Assembly (NCBI RefSeq): GCF_020171725.1
Contig: NZ_JAIVAJ010000005.1
Span: 124,001 to 188,000, forward strand
DNA: 64,000 nucleotides
Direction: 5' to 3'
Source: Halobacillus litoralis
GTDB taxonomy: Bacteria; Bacillota; Bacilli; Bacillales; Halobacillaceae
Part shown: positions 1 to 9,489 of the stretch, in pieces
How the letters are laid out: each line of letters begins with the position of its first letter
How positions within the stretch are numbered: the first letter of the stretch is position 1
Notes under the pieces: generated by a model
The model's input: the letters and a program-made list of their open reading frames with translations, nothing else
Database searches by the model: none
Told to the model about the DNA's origin: nothing
Program-made: the position numbers and the translations under genes

Positions 1-1286
1 TTGACGCCGGGCGCAACGACGTCCGGCTTGATCGACCAACTTGTTGTGACGGGCCCTCTTGATGAAAAAGGAGCCATCCTCTGATCAAGGTTTTCCCATT
101 CCGTCGCTGCCCACTGATCCTTTTGCTGCTCGAGCCACGCGCCACTTTCCTGCGTAACCGCCGCAACAGGAATCGGAAGGTTGAGCCCATTTAACGATCC
201 TTGAAACATTCCTTCTTCATTATTATAGATGAGCACCGCCTCTGCCCCTGCTTTGTAGGCTTTGAGTGCTTTTTCATAAAACGGTACAATGCCTCTTTCA
301 AACACGACAATCTTGCCTCTTGCGTTCTCAATTTCCTCTTCGCCTTTCCCGGCAAAATGAAGTGGATATTTTCTGTCGAGCGTCCAAACCGTTGAGCCTA
401 CAAGCGGCTGAAGCGGGATCTTCTTCCTGGCCACCTCGAGGACCGGCATTTCTGAAGGTAATGCGACGGCTCCTACTGTAATCGCATGAGAAGAAGTCGC
501 CGGCGAGCCGACGGTCCAATCATTCGGCCCCGAGTTCCCTGCAGCCACCACCACCGTCGTTCCAAGCTCGATCGCTTTTTCCACGGCGTTCGCTGTCGGC
601 CAATCCGGTCCGTTCACATCGTTCCCGAGCGAGAGGTTGATGACGTCCATCCCGTCTTCCACCGCTTCTTCAATAGCCGCGATGACTTGGACAGATGAAC
701 CCATCCCACCCGGACCGAGAGCACGATAAGCATAAAGCTCAGCGTTCGGTGCGATCCCCTTCATTTTTCCATTCGCTCCAATCACACCGGCGACATGAGT
801 CCCGTGCATCGTCGCTCCCTCCGCCTTCGTTTCCATCGGGTCATTGTCGAAATCAACCGTATCAAAGCCGCCTCTATAGTTCATAAAAAGATCCGGGTGT
901 GCATAGTCGACACCTGTATCAATGACGCCCACCTTGACGCCCTCACCGGTATAGGTTGAAGAGATGGAATCAAGCATCATTTCCGTAGAAAAACTCAGCT
1001 CGTCTTCCTGAAGCGCACTGTATTCCCGGACGGGGTACTGATTCGTCACAGCATCCATCCTCGCCAGCTTCTCCAACTCCTGCACCTCTCCTCGGATGGC
1101 TACTCCATTGAAAATCGTGTCATACTCCGCCACGACCTCAACCCTGGGAAGTCTCAATTCGACCTCCGACACAAACTGTTCAGGAGACTCATCCAGTTCA
1201 ACAATAATAGTGACAGGTTCATTCGACTGCGGGGTGGAAAAACCAACTGTAAAGAGCAGGGTGATGGCTAGAAGAATCCGTCGCAT
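1..1286 (-). CDS. Vpr-like secreted subtilisin-family serine protease, truncated by window edge
   Basis: Peptidase S8 precursor; the C-terminal part lies beyond base 1. The visible 428 residues start with a signal-like segment (MRRILLAITLLFTVGF), followed by an inhibitor-like propeptide. The catalytic domain then shows the Asp motif (VGVIDTGVDYAHPD), the His motif (HGTHVAGVIG) and the oxyanion Asn region (AAGNSGPN). A PA-type insertion follows (GKIVVFERG, KAYKAGAEAVLIYNNEEG), then SSRGP and KPDVVAPGV. The catalytic Ser (GTSMA) is expected just outside. This PA-interrupted layout is that of B. subtilis Vpr. The ATG at 1286-1284 is preceded by AAAGGAG. Role by family: extracellular protein degradation. 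In B. subtilis the atp operon lies beyond upp, so this gene may be an insertion in that order. Confidence 0.9.
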   Translation of the reverse strand, partial: MRRILLAITLLFTVGFSTPQSNEPVTIIVELDESPEQFVSEVELRLPRVEVVAEYDTIFNGVAIRGEVQELEKLARMDAVTNQYPVREYSALQEDELSFSTEMMLDSISSTYTGEGVKVGVIDTGVDYAHPDLFMNYRGGFDTVDFDNDPMETKAEGATMHGTHVAGVIGANGKMKGIAPNAELYAYRALGPGGMGSSVQVIAAIEEAVEDGMDVINLSLGNDVNGPDWPTANAVEKAIELGTTVVVAAGNSGPNDWTVGSPATSSHAITVGAVALPSEMPVLEVARKKIPLQPLVGSTVWTLDRKYPLHFAGKGEEEIENARGKIVVFERGIVPFYEKALKAYKAGAEAVLIYNNEEGMFQGSLNGLNLPIPVAAVTQESGAWLEQQKDQWAATEWENLDQRMAPFSSRGPVTTSWSIKPDVVAPGV

Positions 1287-1385
1287 ATGAGAGGCTCCTT
1301 TTTTTCTTCTTAGTGTGCGATGAGATGAAGGAGCTATGCGCGGCATTTCGAAATTCATTATTGAGAAGAGGATAATTCATCCCAT

Positions 1386-1416
1386 AAAAAAAGAGACCTG
1401 CTCAGGTCTCTTTTTT
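1386..1416. terminator. Bidirectional intrinsic terminator
   Basis: Stem AGAGACCTG/CAGGTCTCT with A- and T-tracts on both sides. It lies between mnaA and the protease gene and can end mnaA transcription on the minus strand. Confidence 0.8.
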
Positions 1417-1480
1417 CAATACACTCTTATTCAAGTCCAGCTTCAAACCTTTGCTAAACGTCATTGGCAGACGTGAAGTA

Positions 1481-1650
1481 AGGTTCTGTATGCACTCTTA
1501 TGGTACAGTGTGGTGGAAAATGACGAGACTCCTGCAGGATTAAACGGACAACGGCGAGATCCCCGTAGGCGCAGCCGGAGGTAGCTCGCCGTCCGCCGCG
1601 GAAAGCGAGTTATTTTCCACCACACTGACACTCTATTTCGTACAGAACCT
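1481..1650 (+). repeat. Palindromic element R1 (covarying-stem family)
   Basis: Outer arms AGGTTCTGTA / TACAGAACCT enclose a perfect 16-bp stem (1506-1521 with 1612-1627). Inside are the family boxes GAGACTCC on the left and GGAAAGCGAG on the right. It lies immediately 3' of mnaA. Orientation is given as the strand on which GAGACTCC comes first. Confidence 0.85.
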
Positions 1651-1653
1651 AGC

Positions 1654-2802
1654 TCATTCAATTTCGAATGGCTGCGGTTTGTCGTCGCGATGTTTGAAGA
1701 AATAGCGGATCGCTTCCGCAATGCGAGCGGAGGCTTTTCCGTCTCCATAAGGATTGGATGCTTTCGACATCGCCTTATGCTTCCCATCGTCGGACAGAAG
1801 TTCATTCGCAAGGTTGAAGATATGATCTTCGTCCGTTCCAGCAAGCTTCAGTGTACCTGCTTCGATTCCTTCCGGACGCTCTGTCGTATCACGCAGAACG
1901 AGGACCGGAACACCAAGGGACGGTGCTTCTTCCTGAACTCCGCCTGAATCGGTCAGAATCAAATGAGCACGGGAAGCGAAATTGTGGAAGTCGATGACGT
2001 CAAGTGGATCAATCAGCTTGATGCGATCGTCGTTTCCTAGAATTTCATCCGCCGTCTCTTTGACAACCGGGTTCAAGTGGACAGGATAAACGACTTGAAC
2101 ATCATCATGCTCTTCCACAAGACGTTTAATCGCACGGAACATCTGCTTCATGTTGTTCCCGAGGTTCTCACGACGGTGCGCGGTCATGAGGACGAGACGC
2201 TTGTCTCCAACTTCATCCAGAATGTCGGAAGCGTAGTCGCTTGCCACTGTCGTCTGCAGAGCGTCGATTGCTGTGTTTCCTGTTACAAAAATGTGGTCCT
2301 CTGCTTTATTTTCTGAAAGCAGATTGTCACGGGATTTGTTGGTCGGAGCAAAGTGCAGATCGGCCATAACTCCTGTGAGCTGACGGTTCATCTCTTCAGG
2401 GAACGGGGAATACTTGTCCCACGTACGAAGGCCGGCTTCCACGTGTCCGACTGGAATTTGGTTGTAGTAAGCAGCTAAGGAAGCGGCGAATGTCGTCGTT
2501 GTATCACCGTGAACAAGAACAACATCCGGTTCGGTTTCCTTCATCACTTGGTCAAGTCCTTCCAGTGCTCGCGTTGTCACTTGGGCAAGGGTTTGGCGAG
2601 ACTTCATAATATCAAGATCATAGTCCGGTTCAATGTCAAAAATGTTCAGCACTTGATCAAGCATTTCGCGGTGCTGAGCGGTTACCGTTACAATCGGTTC
2701 AAACTGCTCGGATCGTTTTTTCAGTTCAAGGACAAGCGGCGCCATTTTAATCGCCTCTGGTCTTGTTCCGAAAATCGTCATCACTTTAATGCGGTCTGCC
2801 AT
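1654..2802 (-). CDS. mnaA: UDP-N-acetylglucosamine 2-epimerase (non-hydrolysing)
   Basis: Interconverts UDP-GlcNAc and UDP-ManNAc in the cytoplasm. UDP-ManNAc feeds teichoic-acid linkage units and other wall glycans. The 382 residues are full length for the WecB/MnaA family, with the N-terminal FGTRPEAIKMAPL, the HGDTTTTFA segment, GHVEAGLRT, TAHRRENLG and the C-terminal DSGGVQEEAPSLG motif. The ATG at 2802 follows AAAGGAGAG. The gene follows upp after 12 bp on the same strand and is probably cotranscribed with it. The product ends in an acidic/hydrophilic tail. Confidence 0.95.
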   Translation of the reverse strand: MADRIKVMTIFGTRPEAIKMAPLVLELKKRSEQFEPIVTVTAQHREMLDQVLNIFDIEPDYDLDIMKSRQTLAQVTTRALEGLDQVMKETEPDVVLVHGDTTTTFAASLAAYYNQIPVGHVEAGLRTWDKYSPFPEEMNRQLTGVMADLHFAPTNKSRDNLLSENKAEDHIFVTGNTAIDALQTTVASDYASDILDEVGDKRLVLMTAHRRENLGNNMKQMFRAIKRLVEEHDDVQVVYPVHLNPVVKETADEILGNDDRIKLIDPLDVIDFHNFASRAHLILTDSGGVQEEAPSLGVPVLVLRDTTERPEGIEAGTLKLAGTDEDHIFNLANELLSDDGKHKAMSKASNPYGDGKASARIAEAIRYFFKHRDDKPQPFEIE

Positions 2803-2814
2803 CGTCTCTCTCCT

Positions 2815-3447
2815 TTACTTCGTACCGTACAGGCGGTCTCCGGCGTCGCCGAGGCCTGGAACGATATAGCCTTTTTCGTTCAGTTTCTCATCAAGGGCTG
2901 CCAGGTAGATGTCGACATCAGGGTGTTCTTTTTGAACGGCTTCGACTCCTTCAGGCGCAGCCACAAGACACATCAGTCGGATCTGACGGGCTCCACGTTT
3001 CTTCAGGGAGTGGATCGCTTCGTTCGCAGAACCACCCGTTGCGAGCATCGGGTCAATGACAATCAATTCACGTTCTTCAATATCACTTGGAAGTTTTACA
3101 TAGTATTCGACGGGTTGTAACGTCTCTGGATCACGGTAAAGGCCGACGTGACCGATTTTTGCAGCCGGGATCAATTGAATGATGCCGTCTACCATTCCTA
3201 AACCAGCACGTAGAATCGGAACGAGCCCGATCTTTTTACCAGTCAGAACTTTCGCTTTCGCATCGGACACGACTGGCGTGTCGATGGATACTTCCTCAAG
3301 CGGAAGGTCGCGTGTAATTTCGAACGCCATCAGCGCTGCTACTTCATCTACAAGTTCGCGGAAGTCCTTCGTCCCTGTCTCCGCTTTACGTATGTAGGTT
3401 AGTTTGTGTTGAATCAATGGATGGTCCAGTACATATACATTTCCCAT
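2815..3447 (-). CDS. upp: Uracil phosphoribosyltransferase
   Basis: Salvages uracil with PRPP to give UMP. The 210 residues match the bacterial family length. The PRPP-binding loop is visible as [13 protein letters not shown], the uracil-binding C-terminus as [18 protein letters not shown], and [10 protein letters not shown] is also conserved. The start ATG is preceded by GAGGAGGAG. glyA-upp is the gene order seen in B. subtilis; here two palindromic repeats separate the two genes. Confidence 0.97.
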   Translation of the reverse strand: MGNVYVLDHPLIQHKLTYIRKAETGTKDFRELVDEVAALMAFEITRDLPLEEVSIDTPVVSDAKAKVLTGKKIGLVPILRAGLGMVDGIIQLIPAAKIGHVGLYRDPETLQPVEYYVKLPSDIEERELIVIDPMLATGGSANEAIHSLKKRGARQIRLMCLVAAPEGVEAVQKEHPDVDIYLAALDEKLNEKGYIVPGLGDAGDRLYGTK

Positions 3448-3752
3448 TGCCGATCACTCCTCCTCAAAGTTTACATCCTTTAAATTGTACTGAAAATACC
3501 AGTCGACTGCAAGGTTAAACAAACGTTTGATTAACACGATTTTTCCCTAAACCGACAAATCTAATCCTTTTTTGCTGAGTCCTTGGTTAGACGATCTGCC
3601 TTATTCTTTTTCTAAAAAGGTCTTGAAGAAGCTTCTCCTTACACTTTCAGGGGTCTTTCGAAGTGAAAACGGCCGAGACAGAACTCCTCTCTCCCCTTTC
3701 ACTCCCCCTTTAGCCACAAAACCGACGTGACAACCTCTCCCAAAGAACATTA

Positions 3753-3923
3753 CGGTTCTGTTACAAATGTGGAGGTCAGTGGGGTGGAAAATAGCTCGCT
3801 TTCCGCGGCGGACGCCGAGCTAACTCAGGCTAAAGCCTGAGTGGATCTCGCCGTGGTCCGTAAATTCCGCAGGAGTCTCGCCATTTTCCACCCCACTTTA
3901 TGAAAGTAGTGGGAACAGAACCT
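3753..3923 (-). repeat. Palindromic element R2
   Basis: Outer arms GGTTCTG / CAGAACC. Perfect 14-bp stem (3779-3792 with 3883-3896: GTGGGGTGGAAAAT / ATTTTCCACCCCAC). Boxes are inverted relative to R1 (CGCTTTCC left, GGAGTCTC right). A second hairpin, CTCAGGCTAAAGCCTGAG, lies in the centre. It sits between upp and glyA, next to R3. Confidence 0.85.
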
Positions 3924-3990
3924 AGCGAGGATGAGGAAAGACGAACGTAATGCTGTGCAATCATAGTTTTTTTACAGATGATAGCATAAG

Positions 3991-4157
3991 AGGTTCCATC
4001 TCATTTTCATAAAGGTGTTGGCGAAACGACGAGACTCCTATGGGAGCAGAGTACAGATGAGACCCCACAGCGACCCGAAGGGAGCGAGAAGACTCAACGG
4101 ACGCCCATGGAAAGCGAGTTGTTTCGCCAACACCGCTTCGCAAGCTGAGATGAACCG
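3991..4157 (+). repeat. Palindromic element R3
   Basis: A 17-bp stem (4014-4030 with 4118-4134, one G:T pair) whose sequence (GGTGTTGGCGAAACGAC) differs entirely from R1 and R2 yet still pairs. The family boxes GAGACTCC and GGAAAGCGAG are intact, the inner stem is ATGGG/CCCAT, and the outer arms are GGTTC / GAACC. It lies just downstream of the glyA terminator. Confidence 0.85.
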
Positions 4158-4167
4158 ATAAGACTTT

Positions 4168-4211
4168 CTCAAAAAATATAAAAAGCCACCAGCAAATAGG
4201 CTGGTGGCTTT
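4168..4211 (-). terminator. glyA intrinsic terminator
   Basis: Stem AAAGCCACCAG / CTGGTGGCTTT followed on the minus strand by a U-rich tract, directly after the glyA stop codon. Confidence 0.85.
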
Positions 4212-4216
4212 CGTAT

Positions 4217-5470
4217 TTACACCGAATGAACGAGAGATTGGTAAAGTGGGAAGCGGGATGTCAGCTGCTGCACACGATTGTGCGCTTCTTTCATTTTCGC
4301 TTCGTCCTCGTGATGCTCAAGAACAAACGCGATCAAGTCAGCAATTTCATCCATTTCATCCTCTTTAAACCCACGGCTTGTCACCGCTGCTGTACCGATA
4401 CGGATTCCGCTTGTAACAAACGGGCTTTCCGGATCGAACGGGATGCCGTTCTTGTTCGTTGTAATGCCGATTTCATCAAGGGCTTTTTCAACGACTTTTC
4501 CTGTCAGTTCGTTTTGACGAAGGTCAAGAAGAAGCAGGTGGTTGTCTGTTCCACCGGAAACGAGGTTCACGCCTCGTTCGACAAGCGCTTCCCCAAGGCG
4601 TTTCGCGTTCGCGATCACTTGACGGGAGTACTGCTTGAATTCAGGCTGCAAAGCTTCTTTGAAAGCTACAGCTTTTGCGGCGATGACGTGCATCAACGGA
4701 CCACCCTGCATACCAGGGAAGACGGATTTATCAATTTTCTTCGCAAACTCTTCCTGACAGAAAATCATTCCGCCACGTGGCCCGCGAAGGGTTTTGTGTG
4801 TTGTTGTGGTTACAAAGTGAGCGTGTGGAACCGGGTTCGGGTGAAGGCCGGTTGCTACAAGTCCTGCAATGTGCGCCATATCGACCATCAGGTACGCTCC
4901 GACTTCATCTGCGATTTCGCGGAACTTCGCAAAGTCGATTTCGCGTGGGTAGGCACTTGCTCCAGCGACGATCAACTTCGGCTTCACTTCTTTGGCTTTT
5001 TCAAGCACAGCATCGTAATCGATACGCTGGTCTTTTTCAGTCACACCATACTCTTCAAAGTTGTAAAGTTGTCCACTGAAGTTAACAGGGCTTCCGTGTG
5101 TCAGGTGACCACCGTGGTTCAGGTTCATACCAAGCACGGTATCGCCGTGTTCAAGAACCGTGAAGTAAACAGCCATGTTCGCCTGCGCTCCGGAGTGTGG
5201 CTGGACGTTTACGTGGTCCGCTCCGAAAAGCTCTTTCGCACGATCGCGCGCCAAGTTCTCGACAACATCTACGTGTTCACAACCACCATAATAACGACGG
5301 CCCGGGTAACCTTCCGCATATTTGTTCGTCAGTACAGACCCCATCGCTTCCATAACTGCTTCTGATACGAAGTTCTCAGAGGCAATCAGTTCGATATTGT
5401 CCTGCTGGCGCTTCTGTTCACTTTGAATCGCTTCAAAAATTTCTGCATCCGTTGATTTTACATGGTTCAT
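4217..5470 (-). CDS. glyA: Serine hydroxymethyltransferase
   Basis: PLP enzyme converting serine and tetrahydrofolate to glycine and 5,10-methylene-THF, the main one-carbon source. The 417 residues are the usual bacterial length. Visible are the cofactor Lys in [15 protein letters not shown], the ASENFVS N-terminal motif and [16 protein letters not shown] chose the ATG at 5470 ([12 protein letters not shown]) because AAAGGGGAA lies about 10 nt upstream. An in-frame ATG 12 codons earlier has no ribosome binding site and lies inside ywlG. Confidence 0.97.
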   Translation of the reverse strand: MNHVKSTDAEIFEAIQSEQKRQQDNIELIASENFVSEAVMEAMGSVLTNKYAEGYPGRRYYGGCEHVDVVENLARDRAKELFGADHVNVQPHSGAQANMAVYFTVLEHGDTVLGMNLNHGGHLTHGSPVNFSGQLYNFEEYGVTEKDQRIDYDAVLEKAKEVKPKLIVAGASAYPREIDFAKFREIADEVGAYLMVDMAHIAGLVATGLHPNPVPHAHFVTTTTHKTLRGPRGGMIFCQEEFAKKIDKSVFPGMQGGPLMHVIAAKAVAFKEALQPEFKQYSRQVIANAKRLGEALVERGVNLVSGGTDNHLLLLDLRQNELTGKVVEKALDEIGITTNKNGIPFDPESPFVTSGIRIGTAAVTSRGFKEDEMDEIADLIAFVLEHHEDEAKMKEAHNRVQQLTSRFPLYQSLVHSV

Positions 5471-5496
5471 CGTTTCCCATTCCCCTTTCAGAAATC

Positions 5497-6066
5497 CTAG
5501 TCGCAAGAACCTTCGACTTGTTGTGTTTCATAAACAGCACGAGCTCCACCAATAAGAGGAGGCCTTGTCTTCGCTGCTGTGATGTGCGCTTCCCCGATCG
5601 CCTTCTGCTCCAATCGCAGTGGTACGGCGACACGCTTCAAGTGCATGCCGATCAGTGTGTCCCCGATGTCGAGGCCACCGTCCGCTTCGATGCTCTCGAC
5701 TAATACAGGATCCTGCATCTGTTTATAAGCATAGGATGCCATCGATCCACCGGCTTTCGGCACAGGTATGGCGGATACAACCGGCCACTTTTGTGCTTCA
5801 GCGCTGGACCTCTCTACAACTAAAGCGCGGTTCAAGTGCTCACAGCATTGAAAAGCAAGCTGCGCTCCTGTTTCTACCTTTAGTCTATGCAACTCCTTGT
5901 ACACGGCCTCGGCGATTGCCTCACTTCCGGACGTGCCAATTCGTTCTCCGGCAATTTCACTCGTAGAACAGCCGACGACGAACACGCCGCTTTTGACCGT
6001 TCCACTATCCAAAAGCCCGTCCACTACGTTTTTCACATCGGACTGAACAGCAGCTACATCCTTCAC
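5497..6066 (-). CDS. ywlG: TIGR01440/DUF436 family protein YwlG
   Basis: Conserved Firmicutes protein without an established function that I know of. The 189 residues are full length. It has the conserved [17 protein letters not shown] stretch near residues 33-50, [12 protein letters not shown] around 75 and a [14 protein letters not shown] segment. The start is GTG at 6066, preceded by GGAGGA. It lies between rpiB and glyA as in B. subtilis and is probably cotranscribed with glyA. Confidence 0.9.
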   Translation of the reverse strand: MKDVAAVQSDVKNVVDGLLDSGTVKSGVFVVGCSTSEIAGERIGTSGSEAIAEAVYKELHRLKVETGAQLAFQCCEHLNRALVVERSSAEAQKWPVVSAIPVPKAGGSMASYAYKQMQDPVLVESIEADGGLDIGDTLIGMHLKRVAVPLRLEQKAIGEAHITAAKTRPPLIGGARAVYETQQVEGSCD

Positions 6067-6090
6067 AGCTCTTCCTCCTCATTCTTTGCA

Positions 6091-6121
6091 AAAAGGAGAA
6101 GCAATTCTGCTCCCCCTTTTA
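6091..6121 (-). terminator. Probable rpiB terminator
   Basis: Imperfect stem (AAAAGGGGGAGCA / TGCTTCTCCTTTTT on the minus strand) in the gap between rpiB and ywlG. Two mismatches make it weaker than the other terminators here. Confidence 0.55.
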
Positions 6122-6170
6122 TCCACAGCGCATACATTCGGTGCATCCGCTTTTTCTCTATCTCATTGTA

Positions 6171-6611
6171 TTACTTATTTTCGTATTCGGCAATCTTCCC
6201 TACGCGATTTTCGTGTCGACCGCCCTCATAATCTGTCGAAACCCATGTCTTCGCAATTTCACGAGCGAGACCAGGGCCGATAACGCGTTCTCCCATGCAG
6301 AGGACGTTGGAGTTGTTGTGCTCACGTGTCGCCTTTGCTGTGAAAAGATCGTGAACTAATGCGGCACGGATGCCTTTGACTTTGTTGGCTGAAATGGACA
6401 TGCCGATGCCTGTCCCGCAAATCAGAATGGCTTTGTCGAATTCGCCGTTTGCTACGCGTTCTGCTGCCGGGATGGCGTAGTCTGGATAATCGACGGAGCC
6501 TTCGCAGTTGCAGCCGATGTCTTCGACTTGGATGTTCAGGTTGTTTAGTTCTTCTGCGACTTCTTGACGCAGGTTCACGCCGCCGTGATCGGAAGCTAAA
6601 ATGACTTTCAT
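6171..6611 (-). CDS. rpiB: Ribose-5-phosphate isomerase B
   Basis: Interconverts ribose-5-phosphate and ribulose-5-phosphate in the pentose phosphate pathway. The 146 residues match RpiB. The substrate-binding start ASDHGGVNLR, the catalytic Cys region ILICGTGIGMSISANK and ARLAREHNNSN-like sequence (ATREHNNSNVLCMG) are all present. AGGAGGAAACAAG precedes the ATG. It occupies the ywlF position of B. subtilis. Confidence 0.96.
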   Translation of the reverse strand: MKVILASDHGGVNLRQEVAEELNNLNIQVEDIGCNCEGSVDYPDYAIPAAERVANGEFDKAILICGTGIGMSISANKVKGIRAALVHDLFTAKATREHNNSNVLCMGERVIGPGLAREIAKTWVSTDYEGGRHENRVGKIAEYENK

Positions 6612-6644
6612 CTTGTTTCCTCCTGTGAATGAGGAAACGCTGTC

Positions 6645-6811
6645 GGTTCTTCAATAAGTGGTGGTGTCGGCGGGGGAAAAACGAATCGCTTTCCGCGGGC
6701 GTCCGGTGAGCCTCCTCGTTCGCTCCGCTCTCTGCGGGGTCTCACGCTGAACTTCTATCCCGCAGGAGTCTCATCGTTTTTCCTCCACCTCTATGTCAAT
6801 CTGCTTGAACC
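6645..6811 (-). repeat. Palindromic element R4
   Basis: Outer GGTTC / GAACC. Stem GGGGGAAAAACGA (6672-6684) pairs with TCGTTTTTCCTCC. Inner stem GCGGG / CCCGC. Boxes CGCTTTCC left, GGAGTCTC right. It fills the ~300-bp gap between the chemotaxis receptor gene and rpiB; nothing else is evident in that gap. Confidence 0.8.
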
Positions 6812-6914
6812 TCTCCTAAAGGGTCAGAAGCGGGATATCCTCTAGCTTCAAACCGACCTCTTCCAGAAGGCGCTCAACCTACCTGATCCACTATGACCGA
6901 CAACGATTCCTACA

Positions 6915-8240
6915 CTAATTTTCCTTTATCGTGACAGGTTCGTTTTGGTCTGTCAATTGGAATTTATGGATTTGGTTTTTCAAGGATGCGGCTTGTTTTT
7001 CCAAGGCGCATGCCAGTTCGTCGATGTTTTCCATGACGTATGTCTGTTCCTGGACGGAGGCGCTGACTTCTTCGGCGCCTGCTGATGTCTGCTCGGTTGC
7101 GGCGGCGACTTCCTGGGACTGGATGGAAGACTGTTGGATGGATAGAAGCTGGCGTTCGACCATGCCGGAAATATCCTGCACGGCTTCGACGACTTCGCCC
7201 ACGGAGCTTCCCATCTGCTGAATGGCTTCTGTCGTTTCTTTCCCTTTTTGTGCTTCTTTCGTTGAATTGTTCATCTGCTGTGTCATTTGGGAAACGACTT
7301 GTTTCACGTCTGATTGAATGGTTGCGATCAAGTCGGTGATCTTCTGCACGGATGTGGCACTTTCATCTGCCAGCTTCCGTACTTCGTCCGCTACGACGGC
7401 AAAGCCTTTGCCGTGTTCACCCGCTCTTGCTGCTTCAATCGATGCATTGAGTGCAAGCAGGTTCGTCTGCTCGGAAATGTCACCGACGAGGCTGATGATG
7501 TTTTCGACTTCCTGGGCATTTTTGTCCAGGCGCTCGACGTCTTTCAGTGAAGCACGCTGGTCATCGGCTACGTTCCTGATCCCTGTTACCAGCTGCTCGA
7601 CGACTTTTTCGGAATTTTTCAGGACGGACAGCATCTGTTCGGACTTTTCACGCGAAGAGGCTGCTTTCTGTTGGACTTGTTCTGCCAGATGTGTGGCATC
7701 CTCGACGGACTCTGCGTTCTGCTGAACAGCGGCGGCTGATGTCTCGGCACCTTTTGAAATTTCCTGTGTCGTCTGGCTGATCATGCGGGATTGTTCGGCC
7801 GCCTGGTCAGCAGACGATTTCATCTGGATGACGGTACGGTTCGTTTCTTCGAAGTGCTGATCGATGTTCCGCACCACACCACTTAAGTTATCAATCATTT
7901 TATTGAAGGCTAAGGATAACGAGCGGATCTCGTCATCGGACTTCTGCACTTCCACTTTCTCCGTTAGATGACCTTCTGCTGCTGCGGTAGCGGCTTTCTC
8001 CAATCGATTCAGCGGTCTTGTGATGAATCCGGATATGAAATAAGCGAGCACGCCGGACCAAAATACACCTAAAAGAAGCGTGATGATGGTGAAGGTTTGA
8101 GCTGAAACCTCCAAGAATGACTGGACGTACCCGTGAAGACCGTAAATGAATAAAGCTGTAAATGAGTATGTAACGATCGCTAGTCCTGTTATGAACAAGA
8201 CTAACTTGAGACGAAGACTTGACCTATACTTTCTTGACAC
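6915..8240 (-). CDS. Methyl-accepting chemotaxis protein with minimal sensor region
   Basis: Membrane-anchored chemoreceptor-type protein, 441 residues. Two hydrophobic helices (about 12-33 and 42-68) are separated by only a few residues, so there is practically no extracellular ligand domain. A HAMP domain follows (about 69-125) and then a long coiled coil with the conserved signalling tip ([37 protein letters not shown]). Without an extracellular sensor it probably reads the membrane or cytoplasm. The start is GTG at 8240 with GGGAGG upstream. In B. subtilis this position has no receptor, so it is likely an addition to the ywl cluster. Confidence 0.93.
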   Translation of the reverse strand: MSRKYRSSLRLKLVLFITGLAIVTYSFTALFIYGLHGYVQSFLEVSAQTFTIITLLLGVFWSGVLAYFISGFITRPLNRLEKAATAAAEGHLTEKVEVQKSDDEIRSLSLAFNKMIDNLSGVVRNIDQHFEETNRTVIQMKSSADQAAEQSRMISQTTQEISKGAETSAAAVQQNAESVEDATHLAEQVQQKAASSREKSEQMLSVLKNSEKVVEQLVTGIRNVADDQRASLKDVERLDKNAQEVENIISLVGDISEQTNLLALNASIEAARAGEHGKGFAVVADEVRKLADESATSVQKITDLIATIQSDVKQVVSQMTQQMNNSTKEAQKGKETTEAIQQMGSSVGEVVEAVQDISGMVERQLLSIQQSSIQSQEVAAATEQTSAGAEEVSASVQEQTYVMENIDELACALEKQAASLKNQIHKFQLTDQNEPVTIKEN

Positions 8241-8264
8241 AGAAAAGACCTCCCAATGAACTAG

Positions 8265-8876
8265 TTATTTATCTCTATTTTCTAACTTTTTCACGAGGAG
8301 TTCAATATACTTTTCTAATTCGTCTCTCGTTTCCCGGTAAACGTTCACATTTCCGCCAAATGGATCGAGCACGTTTACATCTGGGAATTGCTGTTCAAGC
8401 GCTCGAATCTGGCTGATTTCATCGAAGAGCTCTTTCTGCAGTACCTCTTCCAGTTCACTCTCTGTAAGGTGAGCACTGTTCTCTTTCAGAATCGCTGATC
8501 TTTTTTCCTCAAGAGTTGAATAAAGGTTCTTCAGTTCAGACCACTGCCCTTGATCGACGAGCACGTATTCCTTCAGCGTGAAGTATTTGTCTTCGTGCTT
8601 CGGAAACTGTAGGGTGAGCGTCTGTTTGTGGCGATCGGTCATCGTCAGGACAAGGTCGGCCCATTCCAATAGGTCCTCTTTAATCTGTGACGTTTTATGG
8701 TTGAGGCTGAACCCTTTCTCCTCGAGGACCATTTCTGAATGGGTGGCCATCAGCTGGTTTTCTCCGGCAAAAACACCGGCAGAACGCACCTGATCCTCCG
8801 GCCACTTCGATTTGAGAATCGCTTCCGCCATTGGGCTTCGGCATGTATTTCCTGTACATACAAATAGAATGTTCAT
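8265..8876 (-). CDS. ywlE: Low-molecular-weight protein arginine phosphatase YwlE, with insertion
   Basis: LMW-phosphatase fold. The P-loop CTGNTCRS has nucleophile Cys7, and Thr11 is the residue that marks arginine rather than tyrosine phosphatases in YwlE. The general acid is in VLDPFGG (Asp171). In B. subtilis YwlE removes phosphoarginine placed by McsB. The protein has 203 residues against about 150 in the family. The excess is a charged helical segment at about 110-167, just before the catalytic Asp loop. The start ATG at 8876 has AAGGAG upstream; an earlier in-frame ATG at 8909 has none. Confidence 0.88.
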   Translation of the reverse strand: MNILFVCTGNTCRSPMAEAILKSKWPEDQVRSAGVFAGENQLMATHSEMVLEEKGFSLNHKTSQIKEDLLEWADLVLTMTDRHKQTLTLQFPKHEDKYFTLKEYVLVDQGQWSELKNLYSTLEEKRSAILKENSAHLTESELEEVLQKELFDEISQIRALEQQFPDVNVLDPFGGNVNVYRETRDELEKYIELLVKKLENRDK

Positions 8877-8945
8877 GACTATCGCACTCCTTGCCTTTTC
8901 TTCCATCATATCACAGGTGAATCGGCGTCGTCATAAGCGTGAAGT

Positions 8946-9485
8946 CTAAAAGATCGTGTATAATCCGAGCGCACAGAGGATGCTACCACCGAGAATTTCG
9001 CTGGAGGTGCCGAGAAGGTTACCGGCTCTGCGTCCGATGATGAAGCCTGTCCACGTCAAGACCATACTGAATACACCAAATGATAGAACAGAGAACCAAA
9101 ACTGGGAATCTTTCAGACCGAGTGTGAAGCCGACTGGAAAACTGTCGATACTGACGCTTAAGGCAAAAAGCCAGACCCCAGCCCCGGCAAGTGTGTAGGA
9201 AGAAGACTGTTTCTCAGATAAGGAGGCGAAAACCGTGTAACTTCCTAAACCGAATAACAGGATCCCACCACCGAGGGATGTCCACTGACTGGCACTCGAT
9301 GACAGCCATTGACCGAGCATCATCCCGAGCCCCGGCATCAGGACGTGCGCCGCCCCGACGACAACCCCCGCTATACAAGCATGCTTCAAACGAATCGCCT
9401 GCATCCCCATCCCGAGTGAAACAGAGAAAGCATCCAACCCCAAAGCCATCGATAATAGAAAAATGGAAGTCCATTGATCCAACAA
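8946..9485 (-). CDS. mntP: Putative manganese efflux pump MntP
   Basis: Membrane exporter of the MntP/YebN family, 179 residues with six predicted hydrophobic segments. The family signatures ALGLDAFSVSLGMG and SVSIDSFPVGFTLG carry the two membrane Asp residues of the duplicated half. The start must be TTG at 9485, since no in-frame ATG precedes Met13. AAGGGGGA sits 5-6 nt upstream, but inside a strong hairpin (9490-9536). It corresponds to ywlD, between ywlC and ywlE. Confidence 0.9.
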   Translation of the reverse strand: MLDQWTSIFLLSMALGLDAFSVSLGMGMQAIRLKHACIAGVVVGAAHVLMPGLGMMLGQWLSSSASQWTSLGGGILLFGLGSYTVFASLSEKQSSSYTLAGAGVWLFALSVSIDSFPVGFTLGLKDSQFWFSVLSFGVFSMVLTWTGFIIGRRAGNLLGTSSEILGGSILCALGLYTIF

Positions 9486-9489
9486 TAAA

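Noticed and set aside
2509..3120. 203-residue plus-strand frame over mnaA and upp
   Set aside because: Antisense shadow spanning two well-supported genes and their junction.
4226..5365. 379-residue plus-strand frame antisense to glyA
   Set aside because: Shadow of a real gene with strong codon bias; no ribosome site and a composition unlike a protein.
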